Shown: piece by piece, positions 39,219 through 50,164 of the stretch | Numbering within the stretch: position 1 is the first letter of the stretch | How the letters are laid out: each line of letters begins with the position of its first letter | Source: a virus | IMG/VR virus record: IMGVR_UViG_3300035680_000866 | Span: 34,586 to 98,585 of that record | Length of the DNA: 64,000 bases | Reading direction: 5' to 3' (one strand) | Notes under the pieces: model-generated | The model's database searches: none | What the model saw: the letters and a program-made list of their open reading frames with translations, nothing else | What the model was told of the DNA's origin: nothing | Made by a program: the position numbers and the translations under genes

Positions 39219-41198
39219 TTATCCTCCAAAACTAAACACTGTGCCTAGTCCATAAACTTGTGAAGCGGTTAAGCCGCCCCCGCTGCCTGTCCCTACACTT
39301 CCAGTAAATCCAAGAGTACCTGGATTACTGAACTCTACCCACTGAGTAGAATTGCCGTCATCTATATAAAAATATTGTATGCCCGTGTCAGTATCAATCC
39401 AAACATCACCTAATGATGGTGTGACTGGTGGCGTCGCAGATATTGTTGCTACTACTGCTCCTCGACTACCAGTGAATCCGACTCCTTGACTACCAGTGAA
39501 TCCAACTCCCTGACTACCAGTGAATCCTTGACTACCCACAAATCCATTAATACCTTGACTACCAGTGAATCCAACTCCCTGACTACCAGTGAATCCTTGA
39601 CTTCCGTCATATCCATTAATACCTTGACTACCAGTGAATCCAACTCCCTGACTACCAGTGAATCCTTGACTTCCCACAAATCCAACACTGCCAGTAAATC
39701 CCTGACTACCGGTATAGCCAATATCCCCCTGCGGCCCAACAATGCTGCCAACTGCATTCCATGTTGAACCAGTCCAAACATTAAGATATCCATTGTCTGT
39801 TGTAATGTATCCGTCGCCTATATTGCCTGAATAAGGATCAGGTAACGCAGTGTAAGTAGAAGTAGACCCAACGATAGCCACAGAAGTTCCGTCATTTCCT
39901 TGACTACCAGTATATCCTTGACTACCAGTATATCCAATAACAGTGCTTGCCGAACCAGTGAATCCGACTCCTTGTGATCCAGTATAGCCAATATCTCCTT
40001 GACTACCTGTATAACCTTGACTGCCAGTAAATCCTTGACTTCCGGTATAGCCAATATCTCCTTGACTACCCACAAATCCAACACTGCCAGTAAATCCTTG
40101 ACTCCCGGTATAGCCAATATCTCCTTGACTACCCACAAATCCAACACTGCCAGTAAATCCTTGACTTCCGGTATAGCCAATATCTCCTTGACTACCTGTA
40201 TAACCTTGACTACCAGTAAATCCTTGACTTCCGGTATAGCCAATATCTCCTTGACTACCTGTATAACCTTGACTACCAGTGAACCCCTGACTACCAGTAA
40301 ATCCCTGACTACCAGTAAATCCCTGACTACCAGTATAGCCAATATCTCCCTGACTGCCAGTATAACCATCAGCGCCATCTGAGCCATTAGTACCGTCTGT
40401 ACCCGGGTCTCCTTGGCTACCTGTATATCCCGTATCGCCTTGACTACCAGTATACCCTTGTGATCCGTCATAGCCTCTAGATCCAGTATATCCGTAGCCT
40501 ACACTGATTCCATTTCTGAATATCTCTCCGGCAATTTGTAGATCCTTACCAATGCCCGCGCCACCGGCAACTACTAACGCACCAGTTTCTGTTGATACGG
40601 AGTTAGTATCATTGTCCACTGTGAATACATCATCAGTGACAATAGATGTTGTAGTAATTGTAGTCAGCTGTATTGTTAACTTTTCAGCAACAATCTCACC
40701 ACCTACATATAGGTTTCCGCCGATGCCCACTCCGCCTGCTACTACTAATGAGCCCGTAACAGTTGATGTTGACTGTGTTGCAGTTGTCAACACTATGCTG
40801 GCAGCAGTTATAGTAGAATTGGCATTTATTCCACTAGTGAATAACGTTCCATTCTGATATAGGTCACCGCCAAAGTATATATTGCCACCGACTCCTAGGC
40901 CGCCAGAAATAACCAATGCACCCGTTGTAGTGCTAGTAGATTCTGTGTCATTGACTATTGATAGGATACCGCTTACAGTTCCTGTAGTTATTGTAACAAA
41001 ATCTAAAGTTAGATTAGTTAATGTTTGTGACCAATATCTTAAACCATCGATACTACCTAATAATACAGAATTGTCATCGTTGGGTAGACCCAAGTCAGGT
41101 TCCGCTTGACTTACATCTAAATATTCGTAGCGATCAACGGAGAGTTGCCCTCCGCTTAACTTTTTTATCTTACCGCTGAAGAGTCTGCTCTTACTCAT
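39219..41198 (-). CDS. Tail fibre with collagen-like GYTGSQG stalk (659 aa)
   Basis: Head region (~1-230) contains three ~55-aa repeats of the form GGLGVGGNIYFGGDLYQNG / TTATQSTSTVTGSLVVAGG. Then comes a long triplet-repeat stalk (~235-430) built of [20 protein letters not shown] units, a globular insert (SVAIVGSTSTYTALPDPYSGNIGDG), more triplets (~490-610) and a short C-terminal domain ending VYGLGTVFSFGG. The G-x-S/T-G pattern resembles collagen-like phage fibres of T4-like phages. The coding DNA has 63-bp tandem repeats. Confidence 0.85.
   Translation of the reverse strand: MSKSRLFSGKIKKLSGGQLSVDRYEYLDVSQAEPDLGLPNDDNSVLLGSIDGLRYWSQTLTNLTLDFVTITTGTVSGILSIVNDTESTSTTTGALVISGGLGVGGNIYFGGDLYQNGTLFTSGINANSTITAASIVLTTATQSTSTVTGSLVVAGGVGIGGNLYVGGEIVAEKLTIQLTTITTTSIVTDDVFTVDNDTNSVSTETGALVVAGGAGIGKDLQIAGEIFRNGISVGYGYTGSRGYDGSQGYTGSQGDTGYTGSQGDPGTDGTNGSDGADGYTGSQGDIGYTGSQGFTGSQGFTGSQGFTGSQGYTGSQGDIGYTGSQGFTGSQGYTGSQGDIGYTGSQGFTGSVGFVGSQGDIGYTGSQGFTGSVGFVGSQGDIGYTGSQGFTGSQGYTGSQGDIGYTGSQGVGFTGSASTVIGYTGSQGYTGSQGNDGTSVAIVGSTSTYTALPDPYSGNIGDGYITTDNGYLNVWTGSTWNAVGSIVGPQGDIGYTGSQGFTGSVGFVGSQGFTGSQGVGFTGSQGINGYDGSQGFTGSQGVGFTGSQGINGFVGSQGFTGSQGVGFTGSQGVGFTGSRGAVVATISATPPVTPSLGDVWIDTDTGIQYFYIDDGNSTQWVEFSNPGTLGFTGSVGTGSGGGLTASQVYGLGTVFSFGG
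40040..40292 (-). repeat. 63-bp tandem repeat in fibre stalk
   Basis: The marker ggtatagccaatatctcc recurs at 40044, 40107, 40170 and 40233, a period of 63 bp (21 codons). Confidence 0.85.
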
Positions 41199-41526
41199 TG
41201 CTTGTTTCTAGAATACTTAGAATTAAATTTACACTGTTATTGGCACCGGCGCTGGCAGTAACAGATGAACCTGTTTCGATTACCAATTTACCTGTAGTTA
41301 CTTCAGCCGCATCATTAACAGGGATTTCAAAATCTTTTAACATGACAAAATTTGTATCATTTTTAATCAAGGTAAATCTAACAGTAACTGGGTCATTACC
41401 TATGTTGTTTGCCTGAGCGCCTAGTACGATGGTAGTAATATCAGCCGGCGTTTCATATATTGTCTGCGTCGATGTTGTTAACTCGAATGCCATAGTTTTA
41501 AACGAATTTAAGGGTAGCGTTGCCAT
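41191..41526 (-). CDS. Small beta-rich virion-type protein (111 aa)
   Basis: MATLPLNSFKTMAFELTTSTQTIYET... with a beta-sandwich pattern and the phrase NDPVTVRFTLIKNDTNFVMLKDFEIPVNDAAE, similar in style to the small fibre-cassette proteins A and B but more diverged. Overlaps the 659-aa fibre by 8 nt. Structural role inferred. Confidence 0.6.
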   Translation of the reverse strand: MATLPLNSFKTMAFELTTSTQTIYETPADITTIVLGAQANNIGNDPVTVRFTLIKNDTNFVMLKDFEIPVNDAAEVTTGKLVIETGSSVTASAGANNSVNLILSILETSNE

Positions 41527-41529
41527 TTT

Positions 41530-43773
41530 TTAGGATCCTATTGCCAGTATATATGGCGTCATTACTGCGAACAGACTCTTGGTAAATGTTCTACCAGATA
41601 TTGTTCCTATGCTGTTATTTATAACCAGGTCATTACCAATACGGAAATCTCCCTGCTGGTCTGTACCGGTATAGTAGACTTTCCCCCCATCTAATGCCAC
41701 TGCTTGATTATCACTGTTGGGTTCACCGCCTAGATAGGGCAAGGCCGAATTGATGTTTATACCTGCACCAATCCATTCAAAGTTGTGTGCCGAACTCTGT
41801 ATTTGACTGTATTGATGGAATGATACCACAGTGTTGTCCGCAACAGCCGGACTAACTGACGACTGTAAGGTAACTGTGCTCGAGTAAGCGTTTTCTAATA
41901 TGTTAGATACGATTGCTACTAATGCCTGTGCTCTTGCTGATTCAGTAGATGTTCCTGCTGTGGTACTAGTATTCTGCACTACACTAGACTGCAATGGAGT
42001 AACGGCTGTTGCTAATATACAATCATCTACAATTGTACTGATAAAATCATATGCTGCAATAGTAGCAGGTTTTTCTTCTAATGGTATTCTAAACACTGCT
42101 CCGTCGTAGTAGGAATCGGCAGCATCGGCAGTCTGACTATTGCCCCCGTATAATACATCGTAACTTACTGCATCTATAATATATCCTACATCTCTCTTGC
42201 AGGTGCCTGTATTGTAGACAAGAGAAGGATATTCATCAGCAATATAGGCTATAGTTTCTTCTGCAATGAATGCTCTATTAGACTGAAGTAAAGTAACTGC
42301 ATTAACAGTAGAAGTACTTGCACCTGTTGGTGTATTATAAGCCAGTGCAGGCGCTGCCGATTCGCCATTCTCTAATATGTTTAATAATATATCAAACAGA
42401 TTAGATGTGCGTGTATAGGCAGTAGTTGCCGGAGTTAATAAAGCCAGTGTCTTGGTTTTTAAGAAACTGATAGCACTTAATGTTTCAGTTAATTGATCTT
42501 CTACGACTACTAAACTTGCTGCTCTATAATAACTCGTGCCTGCTTTCACAGTTTGATAGTTAGTGTTTAACACCATGTCGTATGCCACAGCATTTAAAAT
42601 GTCACCTACGTCTCTACTGCACTTGAATTGATTAAAATCAAATCCTGGAAATGTTTCAAGAACATGATTAATAGTCATCACCTGTAATTTTGGCTTTTCG
42701 TTGAGTATAACTTGTCTAGAATTTCTTAAACCTGCATCTTCTGCTGTTAATATAGGATAGACAATGTCTGTGTTGCCCGTTTTAAATGCAGTTGCACTGA
42801 CAATGGTATAGTATGTACTAGTACCGAAACTGATAGCATCTCCCACGGATGGTTTAATACTTAAATTATCAATAGTAATTGTTCTACCACTAGATGTGCT
42901 GACTACCTTGCCTGTGTATTTTGCGGGACTTACTCCTACTGCTTTTAATGCATAGTTACCGAAACTGCTGTTACTGTTGGTAATAGAACAGAATCCGCCT
43001 GTTTCACACAAAAATCCCACATCGCAGCAAATGGTAAACACTGACACTAAAGATGCATATCCACTGTTTAACATATGTATGCCGATGCCGCCCTGGTTAT
43101 ACTGCGTGAACGCATCAACCATCATACTCTTTGTACCCAGTGCATGATCCCCGTCAACACGCATACCAGTACCGCTGCTGGTCATACTGGTGCAGTTTTG
43201 CACATATGGACTAGTAGATATAACACCTGCACTACCGTCCGGATCAAATGCCACTGCTGCGGAGGGGCTTACATGATCCTTAAATGTCATGTGTGCTAGG
43301 TAAGATCCATTGTTTACGTAGAATAAGTCGTTAGTGGGAGTTTGTGGACGAACTGTAACAGATCTTAAATTATCACCAATTACAGATACAAAATCTGGTA
43401 CTGTGATAGGATTTGCTTCAGTGTAGTCCCCGCTCTTGACAAAAACTGTAGTACCGCGAGTAGCAATAGCTAACGCTGCTTTGATAGTTCTTTTGCTTAA
43501 ATTTAGTGCAGTTCCAGAATTTGCATCGTTGCCGCTTTCACTAACATACAGAACATTATCGACTGCAATGTTGCCCACGCTACCTGCATAACCTACACTA
43601 CCTGTATAGCCGCGAATCCCGCCGTAGTCTAAATCTAGCCAGTTGTCCTGGCCGTTACCTATTTTAAACAGATCAGTATCTGTTTCTATACCCATTTCGG
43701 CTACAGCTAGGGCAGGGTTAACGCTAGCCCATTCCGCTGCTGTCCCCCTTTTAAATTGAATCTGTATTGCCAT
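41530..43773 (-). CDS. Tail fibre/spike with beta-helix-like domain (747 aa)
   Basis: Mtd-N-type head (IQIQFKRGTAAEWASVNPALAVAEMGIETDTDLFKIGNG, ~3-45), a short triplet linker (RGYTGSVGYAGSVGN), then a DUF1565/parallel-beta-helix entry (VLYVSESGNDANSGTALNLSKRTIKAALA; TVFVKSGDYTEANPITVPDFVSVIGD). The central part holds helical repeats with (R)DVGYIIDAVSYD phrases. Typical of T4-like aquatic phage fibres. A GAATAAATA late box lies ~30 nt upstream. Confidence 0.8.
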   Translation of the reverse strand: MAIQIQFKRGTAAEWASVNPALAVAEMGIETDTDLFKIGNGQDNWLDLDYGGIRGYTGSVGYAGSVGNIAVDNVLYVSESGNDANSGTALNLSKRTIKAALAIATRGTTVFVKSGDYTEANPITVPDFVSVIGDNLRSVTVRPQTPTNDLFYVNNGSYLAHMTFKDHVSPSAAVAFDPDGSAGVISTSPYVQNCTSMTSSGTGMRVDGDHALGTKSMMVDAFTQYNQGGIGIHMLNSGYASLVSVFTICCDVGFLCETGGFCSITNSNSSFGNYALKAVGVSPAKYTGKVVSTSSGRTITIDNLSIKPSVGDAISFGTSTYYTIVSATAFKTGNTDIVYPILTAEDAGLRNSRQVILNEKPKLQVMTINHVLETFPGFDFNQFKCSRDVGDILNAVAYDMVLNTNYQTVKAGTSYYRAASLVVVEDQLTETLSAISFLKTKTLALLTPATTAYTRTSNLFDILLNILENGESAAPALAYNTPTGASTSTVNAVTLLQSNRAFIAEETIAYIADEYPSLVYNTGTCKRDVGYIIDAVSYDVLYGGNSQTADAADSYYDGAVFRIPLEEKPATIAAYDFISTIVDDCILATAVTPLQSSVVQNTSTTAGTSTESARAQALVAIVSNILENAYSSTVTLQSSVSPAVADNTVVSFHQYSQIQSSAHNFEWIGAGININSALPYLGGEPNSDNQAVALDGGKVYYTGTDQQGDFRIGNDLVINNSIGTISGRTFTKSLFAVMTPYILAIGS

Positions 43774-43805
43774 TTTTATATATTCCAGTTGACAGGATAT
43801 TTATT

Positions 43806-46800
43806 CTAAACAATGTAGCCTGCATCTAAGGCAGTAATGCCCACATGATTTGAGTCCGGAGTCCCGCCATCGTAATTACCGGATGCGCCGCTGCCACCCG
43901 ATATAGTAACTACGACGGCTCCTGTGCCACTTGACACAGCAGACACTCCGTCCCCTAAGAATGTGATACTTGTAACGGTGTTAGTTATAGTAGTTGTTTG
44001 ATCGACAATTTTAATAGAAGATCCTGATCCGGCGCTACCAGTGTAACCAACAGCAGCATATTCACCCGGGATACCTTGGCTACCAGTGTATCCTAGATCG
44101 CCCTTACTTCCGGTAAATCCAGTTTCACCTTGACTACCGGTAAATCCAGATCCTTGACTGCCGGTGTATCCAATACTGCCAATAAATCCAACTGATCCCA
44201 CAAATCCAGTTTCACCTTGACTACCTGTGAATCCGGTTCCTTGACTGCCGGTGTATCCAACTGATCCCACAAATCCAGTTTCACCTTGACTACCTGTAAA
44301 TCCAGCTCCTTGGCTACCAGTAAATCCAATACTGCCAGTGTATCCAACTGATCCCACAAATCCAGATTCGCCTCGACTACCTGTAAATCCAACTCCTTGA
44401 CTACCTGTGTAACCTAAATCGCCGGCAATACCCTGACTACCAGTGAAACCTGTAATGCCTTGACTACCTGTAAATCCAATACTGCCTGTATAACCTTTAC
44501 TACCCGTAAAGCCCTTGCCGCCGGCAACAGGTGTAAACACAACAATTAAATTAAACGTTGCTGATGCTGTTTGTGGAACTGTGTCTTGCACTGTCACAGT
44601 AAAAGCAGCAGAATTCGTCAGTACAGTAGGAATACCAGTGATAAATCCTGTAGCAGTGTTGAAACTTAGACCTGCAGGAAGATTAGGACTGATAGAATAA
44701 GTAACTGCACCAAAGCCCCCGGACACGATCACTGGCTGAAATTCTGTTTCAGCGTTTAATTCTAAAGCAACATCGCTGTTTTGCGGTGCAGCAACTAACG
44801 ACGGAGGAACAGCATCATTTACTACTAAGTTAAAGTTAGCCGACGCAGTTATGCCCACACTGTCCAATGCAGTTACTGTATAAGTTGCTGAGGATTCAGT
44901 AGTAGGGGTTCCTGTAATTTGTCCGCTGGCGGTGTTAAATGTCAATCCGATAGGAAGCGAAGGACTAATGCTATATGTTTTAGATCCAGTGCCGCCTGTA
45001 GCAGTGACAGGGCTGACTGCTGTAATTTGAACATACTCTGTCAATACAATAGTTGGATTATTAACTACGGCAACTAACGGTTGTGCGATTACAGATAGAC
45101 TAAAAGTGTTACTGCTGGTTTGCGATAAACTATCAGTTACTGTAACAGTAAAATTAGTAGAAGTTAATAGTGCAACAGGTGTTCCTGTTATTCTTCCTGT
45201 GCTGCTGGCAAATTGTAAACCAGTTGGCAAACTCGGGCTGATAGAAAATACTAGTGTACCATCGCCGCCTGTGGCAGTAACTGGAATAACGGGTGTGATC
45301 GTTTGACTTATAACTAGCTCAACTGACGCAGTACTCAACACAGTGTTAACTGGCGGAGGATCTATTACAGTTAACAAGAATGTGGAAGAATTTGAAGACC
45401 CTACACTGTCAGACACAATAACAGTAAAAGATGTAGCTGTCAACAAAGAATTAGGTTTACCGCCAACGAGTCCAGTGTTGACATTTAATGTCATTGTTGC
45501 AGGTAATGAAGGGCTTATGCTGTAAACCAAAGGAGCAATACCTCCAGCGCCGTTCACTGGTTTAAATGCTGTTGTTTCTTTTGTTCTTGTTGCAGTAGTT
45601 GAAGCAATCACCGTTGTTGCAGTAACAGGTGGATTGTTCAACGTTAAATTAAATTGTTTACTACTGACTTGTGCAATAGAATCATTTGCCGTAATAGTAT
45701 AAGTTTGGTTAACTAATACTGTGGCAACACCGCTGATTCTACCGTTGCCACTGTTAAAACTTAATCCTGCGGGCAAACTTGGGCTAATAGCAAAACTTAT
45801 TGAACCAAAGCCGCCGGATGCGCTTACCGGGACTATGCTGATTGTGTCGGTTACTCTGTTAAATGTAGCAGACGATATAACCAAAGTGGTAGTTAATGGT
45901 GGCGGCTCATTTACTGTTATTTTAAATGTGTTGCTGGCTGTTTGACTTAAACTGTCTGTAACAGTAACTGTATAAGTTGTTTCTGTTGATACAACTGTAG
46001 GGGTTCCAGTGATCTGTCCAGTTGAAGTGCTAAATGCTAGCCCTGCAGACAAATTTGGTGCTACGCCGTAAGAATAAATTAAAGACCCGCCTGTAGCAGT
46101 CACTGGTGTAAATGCTGAAATTGGTACAGTTCTAATCAGTGTCGAACCTGCAACAGATTGTTGTGCTTGTAATGGAGGCGTTTCAACTGTTAAACTAAAA
46201 CTCTCGCTAGCAGACTGTGTAGCCTGATCTGAGACTGTTACAGTATGATTGGTAGCAGTACGGAAAATAGTAGCGGTGCCTGATACCTGTCCAGTTGCTG
46301 CGTTAAAATTTAAACCTGTAGGGAGTGCTGGATTAATTGCAAATGTCAGTGTACCAAATCCGCCAGTTGCAGTTATTGGAATAAAAGGAGTGTCTGCTAG
46401 ATTTTGAACCAGTGTCTTAGTACCAATACTGGAAATTATCAATATAGGTGCAGGGTCTACTTTAAGACTAAATGTTTTGCTGCTAGTCTGTGGGGTACTA
46501 TTACTGTCAGTTACTGTAACAGTGTTGTTGGTGTTAGCACTTACAACTGTAGAAGATCCTGTTATTTGTCCAGTCGCAGTATTAAATGACAATCCTGAGG
46601 GCAAGCTAGGACTAATTGCAAATGTCAGTGTACCTTCGCCACCACTTGCAGTTACCGGTGTAAAGGGAGCACTAACTTGCGAATTCTGAATCAATGTTCT
46701 AGAAGAAATCGCCAGTGTCGTTGATAATACAGGTGGGCCAACTAGAATAGTAAACTGTTTTGATGTAGTTTGTGTTGCTTGATCCGTTATGGTAACTGTA

Positions 46801-48428
46801 TACTGCGTCTGAGTAGAAGTAACAGTAGGACGACCAGATATTTGACCAGTTGTAGTACTGAATGTTAATCCAGCAGGTAGTGCCGGACTAATTGCATAAG
46901 ATAAAGTTAAATACCCACCGCTAGCAGATACTGGAGTAAATGCCGTAATGGTAGTATTTTTAATGAATGTACTAGTTGCAACTAGTAGTGTTGAATTAAG
47001 AGCAGGTAATGCTTCAACTGTTAAACTAAAAGTTTTGCTGCTAACTTGTGAAGGACTACTAGAGTCAGTAACTGATACAGTGTAAGTCGAAGCTGCAATG
47101 GCTTCAGTGGCCGTGCCCGATACTACCCCAGTTGATGTGTTAAAACTTAACCCAGCAGGCAATGCTGGACTAATTGAAAATGCTAAAGGCGTTATACCAC
47201 CGCTAGCAGTTACTGGAGTAAATGCTGTGAACGCAATAGTTCTAATTAGAGTTCTACTAGAAACATTTTGTACAGTAATTAGCGCCGGAGGAAGTATTTC
47301 TAAACTAAAAGTCTTACTGCTAGTAGCACCAGAACTGTCGCTAACAGTAATAACAAAATTATTCTGTGCAAAAGATACAGATGGTGTTCCTGAAATAAAT
47401 CCTGTTGCAGTATTAAATGTTAGTCCTGCAGGTAATGCAGGATTGATAGAATATGTTAAAGTTCCAATTCCGCCTGTACCATTAACTGGTTTAAATGCGG
47501 TAATAGATAAATTTTGTGTAAGTGTTCTACTTGCCGTGTCTAGTGTAGAACCCAATTGGGTTGCTCCTGCGGCAACAGCTAATGTAAATGTTGCACTGCC
47601 TGTTTGACCGCTAGCATCTGTAAAAGTCATTACATATGAAGTAGATGGCGATGCTACTGTAGGAGTTCCGGCGATAACAATATCAAGATAGTTGTACCAG
47701 TAATTAACTGTGTCCGCTGCTGTTATCGATTTAACAGTAGCATCAGTGATACTAACAGTTGCACCTGTATTCCACGCAACCTGTCCTATCGGTGATGTTC
47801 CTCCGCTTAGACTAGGATTAGCATTATATCTAAGCGTGATTGTGGATACTGTAACAGCAGTACATTCCCATATTCCGTTGTAGCTGGTTTTAGTTTGTCC
47901 TCTTACTGCGTAAAAACTTCCAGCAACAGGAGTTTGTCCGTTAGAAGTATATTGATATGTTACAGACCACGAAGTTCCAGATCCTGATATAGTAGGAGCA
48001 GTGCCAGAGACATTTAGATCAACTCTAGTTTTTTTAATAGCAAGTCCAGCAGGCAGTGCAGGATTGATACTAACATTTAAAATTTCAGTTGGTATCGCAC
48101 TTCCGCCGTACACACTTACCGGATTAAAGGTGGCCAGTGTGCCTTGTGTAAAATTCAATGTAGGAACTAAGGTCGTTGCTACAATATTAGGCGGAGTAGG
48201 AGGTGAAGCTAGACCGGGAAATCTAGAACCTGTTACGCCCAGGTAAGGTTTTGTTAAATCGTAGTTGCCCAGTGTAATCTTACCAGCAGACAACCCAGTA
48301 CCTAATACGCCCGTTCTGGCAGCGCCGTTTTGGTTGATATAAGCGTCTTGAGCACCGAAGTAATTGTCACCTGCTACAGTAGCGGGTGCAGGTTGAGCTG
48401 TTGGATAGGGAAAGTAATAAATGGTCAC
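43806..48428 (-). CDS. Giant Ig-like repeat fibre with collagen-like stalk (1540 aa)
   Basis: Head (~1-75), then about 12 tandem ~90-aa putative-Ig (He_PIG/cadherin-like) domains, each with FTPVTASGG-x-GTLTFAISPSLPAGLSFNTATGQITGTP, VTVTDS, TSSKTFSLTV. A GFTGSQG/GYTGSQG triplet stalk follows (~1320-1460) and a C-terminal knob (VTSITFLGDGVSAVSSGTGAVVV). It resembles large bacterial surface adhesins as much as phage fibres. Probably a long flexible fibre for host recognition. Confidence 0.8.
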   Translation of the reverse strand: MTIYYFPYPTAQPAPATVAGDNYFGAQDAYINQNGAARTGVLGTGLSAGKITLGNYDLTKPYLGVTGSRFPGLASPPTPPNIVATTLVPTLNFTQGTLATFNPVSVYGGSAIPTEILNVSINPALPAGLAIKKTRVDLNVSGTAPTISGSGTSWSVTYQYTSNGQTPVAGSFYAVRGQTKTSYNGIWECTAVTVSTITLRYNANPSLSGGTSPIGQVAWNTGATVSITDATVKSITAADTVNYWYNYLDIVIAGTPTVASPSTSYVMTFTDASGQTGSATFTLAVAAGATQLGSTLDTASRTLTQNLSITAFKPVNGTGGIGTLTYSINPALPAGLTFNTATGFISGTPSVSFAQNNFVITVSDSSGATSSKTFSLEILPPALITVQNVSSRTLIRTIAFTAFTPVTASGGITPLAFSISPALPAGLSFNTSTGVVSGTATEAIAASTYTVSVTDSSSPSQVSSKTFSLTVEALPALNSTLLVATSTFIKNTTITAFTPVSASGGYLTLSYAISPALPAGLTFSTTTGQISGRPTVTSTQTQYTVTITDQATQTTSKQFTILVGPPVLSTTLAISSRTLIQNSQVSAPFTPVTASGGEGTLTFAISPSLPSGLSFNTATGQITGSSTVVSANTNNTVTVTDSNSTPQTSSKTFSLKVDPAPILIISSIGTKTLVQNLADTPFIPITATGGFGTLTFAINPALPTGLNFNAATGQVSGTATIFRTATNHTVTVSDQATQSASESFSLTVETPPLQAQQSVAGSTLIRTVPISAFTPVTATGGSLIYSYGVAPNLSAGLAFSTSTGQITGTPTVVSTETTYTVTVTDSLSQTASNTFKITVNEPPPLTTTLVISSATFNRVTDTISIVPVSASGGFGSISFAISPSLPAGLSFNSGNGRISGVATVLVNQTYTITANDSIAQVSSKQFNLTLNNPPVTATTVIASTTATRTKETTAFKPVNGAGGIAPLVYSISPSLPATMTLNVNTGLVGGKPNSLLTATSFTVIVSDSVGSSNSSTFLLTVIDPPPVNTVLSTASVELVISQTITPVIPVTATGGDGTLVFSISPSLPTGLQFASSTGRITGTPVALLTSTNFTVTVTDSLSQTSSNTFSLSVIAQPLVAVVNNPTIVLTEYVQITAVSPVTATGGTGSKTYSISPSLPIGLTFNTASGQITGTPTTESSATYTVTALDSVGITASANFNLVVNDAVPPSLVAAPQNSDVALELNAETEFQPVIVSGGFGAVTYSISPNLPAGLSFNTATGFITGIPTVLTNSAAFTVTVQDTVPQTASATFNLIVVFTPVAGGKGFTGSKGYTGSIGFTGSQGITGFTGSQGIAGDLGYTGSQGVGFTGSRGESGFVGSVGYTGSIGFTGSQGAGFTGSQGETGFVGSVGYTGSQGTGFTGSQGETGFVGSVGFIGSIGYTGSQGSGFTGSQGETGFTGSKGDLGYTGSQGIPGEYAAVGYTGSAGSGSSIKIVDQTTTITNTVTSITFLGDGVSAVSSGTGAVVVTISGGSGASGNYDGGTPDSNHVGITALDAGYIV

Positions 48429-48451
48429 AGTATTATATTTACCCTATTTTA

Positions 48452-50143
48452 TTATGCTCTCACTGTCAAGTCTAATATGTCAAAATATCCTAATCCAGTA
48501 TCGTAACAAATGAATATAGCAGCATTGACATCATCATAGTAATAGTCACCGGGTTTAAGATCGCTTAGGCTTAATCCGTTTGCAGCATCTGCATTGGTAT
48601 ACATTCTAGGTGCAGCTGACAGTTGTCCCGAGCCATCTGGAAATACTAGGGTGTAACCCGATTGTATAGTAATAGAACCGATACCGTCTGAAACAAGACC
48701 TTCTACGGCACTACCTGTATAGCCAATGTCCCCTTGACTACCTGTATAACCATCACGTCCTATTACACCGTCAACACCTGCACTACCTGTGAATCCAATA
48801 CTACCTGTATAACCTAGATCACCGGCGCTGCCTACATCACCTTTTTCTCCTTGCGAACCTACATAACCTACGTTGCCTCTCGAACCTACATAGCCCACAT
48901 CGCCTTGTGAACCTACATAGCCCACATCGCCTTTTTCTCCCTGCGAACCTACATAACCTACGTTGCCTCTCGAACCTACATAGCCCACATCGCCTTGTGA
49001 ACCAGTATATCCATCTATGCCTTGGCTACCAGTAAAACCAATACTTCCAGTATACCCTAACTCTCCCTGCGGTCCTACAATATTTCCAACATCTAACCAA
49101 TCATCACCGACCCAAATGTTTAAGTGGCCATTATCAGATGTAATGTATCCATCACCGATATTTCCTAGATAGGACCCGGGGAGAGTTGCGTAGGTAGAAG
49201 TACTACCTAAAATCTGTACACTAGTACCGTCAGTACCTCGACTACCCACATAGCCCACATTTCCCTGACTACCTGTAAATCCTAATTCTCCTTGTGAACC
49301 CGAGTATCCAATGCTTCCAGTAAAACCTAGATCACCTTGACTACCTGTAAATCCTAATTCACCTTGTGATCCGGTAAAACCTTGTGATCCAGTATATCCA
49401 CGACTTCCAGTAAATCCTATATCGCCTTGACTACCAGTAAATCCAGTATCACCAACTGATCCATCAACACCGGCACTTCCAGTAAATCCTATATCGCCTT
49501 GACTACCAGTAAATCCAGTATCACCAACTGATCCATCAACACCGGCACTTCCAGTAAATCCAGTATTGCCTTGACTACCAGTAAATCCAGTATCACCAAC
49601 TGATCCATCAACACCGGCACTTCCAGTAAATCCAGTATTGCCTTGACTACCAGTAAATCCAGTATCACCAACTGATCCAGTATAACCTACATTCCCTTGA
49701 CTACCTGTAAAACCTTGACTGCCTGTGTAGCCCGTATATCCGAGATTTCCCTGAGATCCAGTGTACCCGGTATCTCCACGCGAGCCTGTATAGCCAATAT
49801 TACCCTGCGAACCTGTATAGCCTGTAGGGCCTTGTATTTTTCCTACATCAACCCAAACTGTCCCGTCCCATACCCATAAATTTCCAGTGGCTTCTTCAAT
49901 AAATCCATCACCGGAATCGCCTGCGTAACTAGTTTCCAATTGAGTACTATTAGATACGCTGCCTGTAATAGTAACGCCACTACCCGAACCATTAAATTGC
50001 AGTAATCTGCCGCCAGGGGTAACGCCGTCACCTATGCGTAGGTCCCCTAATGTCTCATCATACCAAATTGTGCCCTTGTCCCCTACCCAGTCGTAAGAAT
50101 TGACAGTTATTATTCTACCGGCTTGTATTTTATAGATTGGCAT
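48452..50143 (-). CDS. Tail fibre with GFTGSQG stalk (563 aa)
   Basis: The N-terminal domain ([44 protein letters not shown]) is followed by a [16 protein letters not shown] segment and two long triplet-repeat stalks (~108-310, ~365-490) separated by the insert [20 protein letters not shown], which is clearly related to that in the 659-aa fibre. The C-terminal domain ends [21 protein letters not shown] leaderless-spaced late box is directly upstream. Confidence 0.82.
   Translation of the reverse strand: MPIYKIQAGRIITVNSYDWVGDKGTIWYDETLGDLRIGDGVTPGGRLLQFNGSGSGVTITGSVSNSTQLETSYAGDSGDGFIEEATGNLWVWDGTVWVDVGKIQGPTGYTGSQGNIGYTGSRGDTGYTGSQGNLGYTGYTGSQGFTGSQGNVGYTGSVGDTGFTGSQGNTGFTGSAGVDGSVGDTGFTGSQGNTGFTGSAGVDGSVGDTGFTGSQGDIGFTGSAGVDGSVGDTGFTGSQGDIGFTGSRGYTGSQGFTGSQGELGFTGSQGDLGFTGSIGYSGSQGELGFTGSQGNVGYVGSRGTDGTSVQILGSTSTYATLPGSYLGNIGDGYITSDNGHLNIWVGDDWLDVGNIVGPQGELGYTGSIGFTGSQGIDGYTGSQGDVGYVGSRGNVGYVGSQGEKGDVGYVGSQGDVGYVGSRGNVGYVGSQGEKGDVGSAGDLGYTGSIGFTGSAGVDGVIGRDGYTGSQGDIGYTGSAVEGLVSDGIGSITIQSGYTLVFPDGSGQLSAAPRMYTNADAANGLSLSDLKPGDYYYDDVNAAIFICYDTGLGYFDILDLTVRA
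49431..49690 (-). repeat. 72-bp tandem repeat in fibre stalk
   Basis: The marker ctaccagtaaatccagtatc recurs at 49431, 49503, 49575 and 49647, exactly 72 bp (24 codons) apart; the copies are nearly identical. Confidence 0.9.
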
Positions 50144-50148
50144 AACGA

Positions 50149-50154
50149 TATTTA
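50149..50154 (-). promoter_or_regulatory. Late-type box GATAAATA, leaderless spacing
   Basis: Minus strand CGATAAATA, then TCGTT, then ATG (50143): 5-nt spacing. Confidence 0.6.
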
Positions 50155-50164
50155 TCGTATGCTG

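Noticed and set aside
39486-40382. Long plus-strand open frames rich in T, S and L
   Set aside because: They are the antisense of the GxTGSQG triplet repeats; low-complexity codons stay open in several frames.
39480-49700. CRISPR array suggested by regular repeats
   Set aside because: Periods are 63 and 72 bp, units are coding, in frame, and have no unique spacers.
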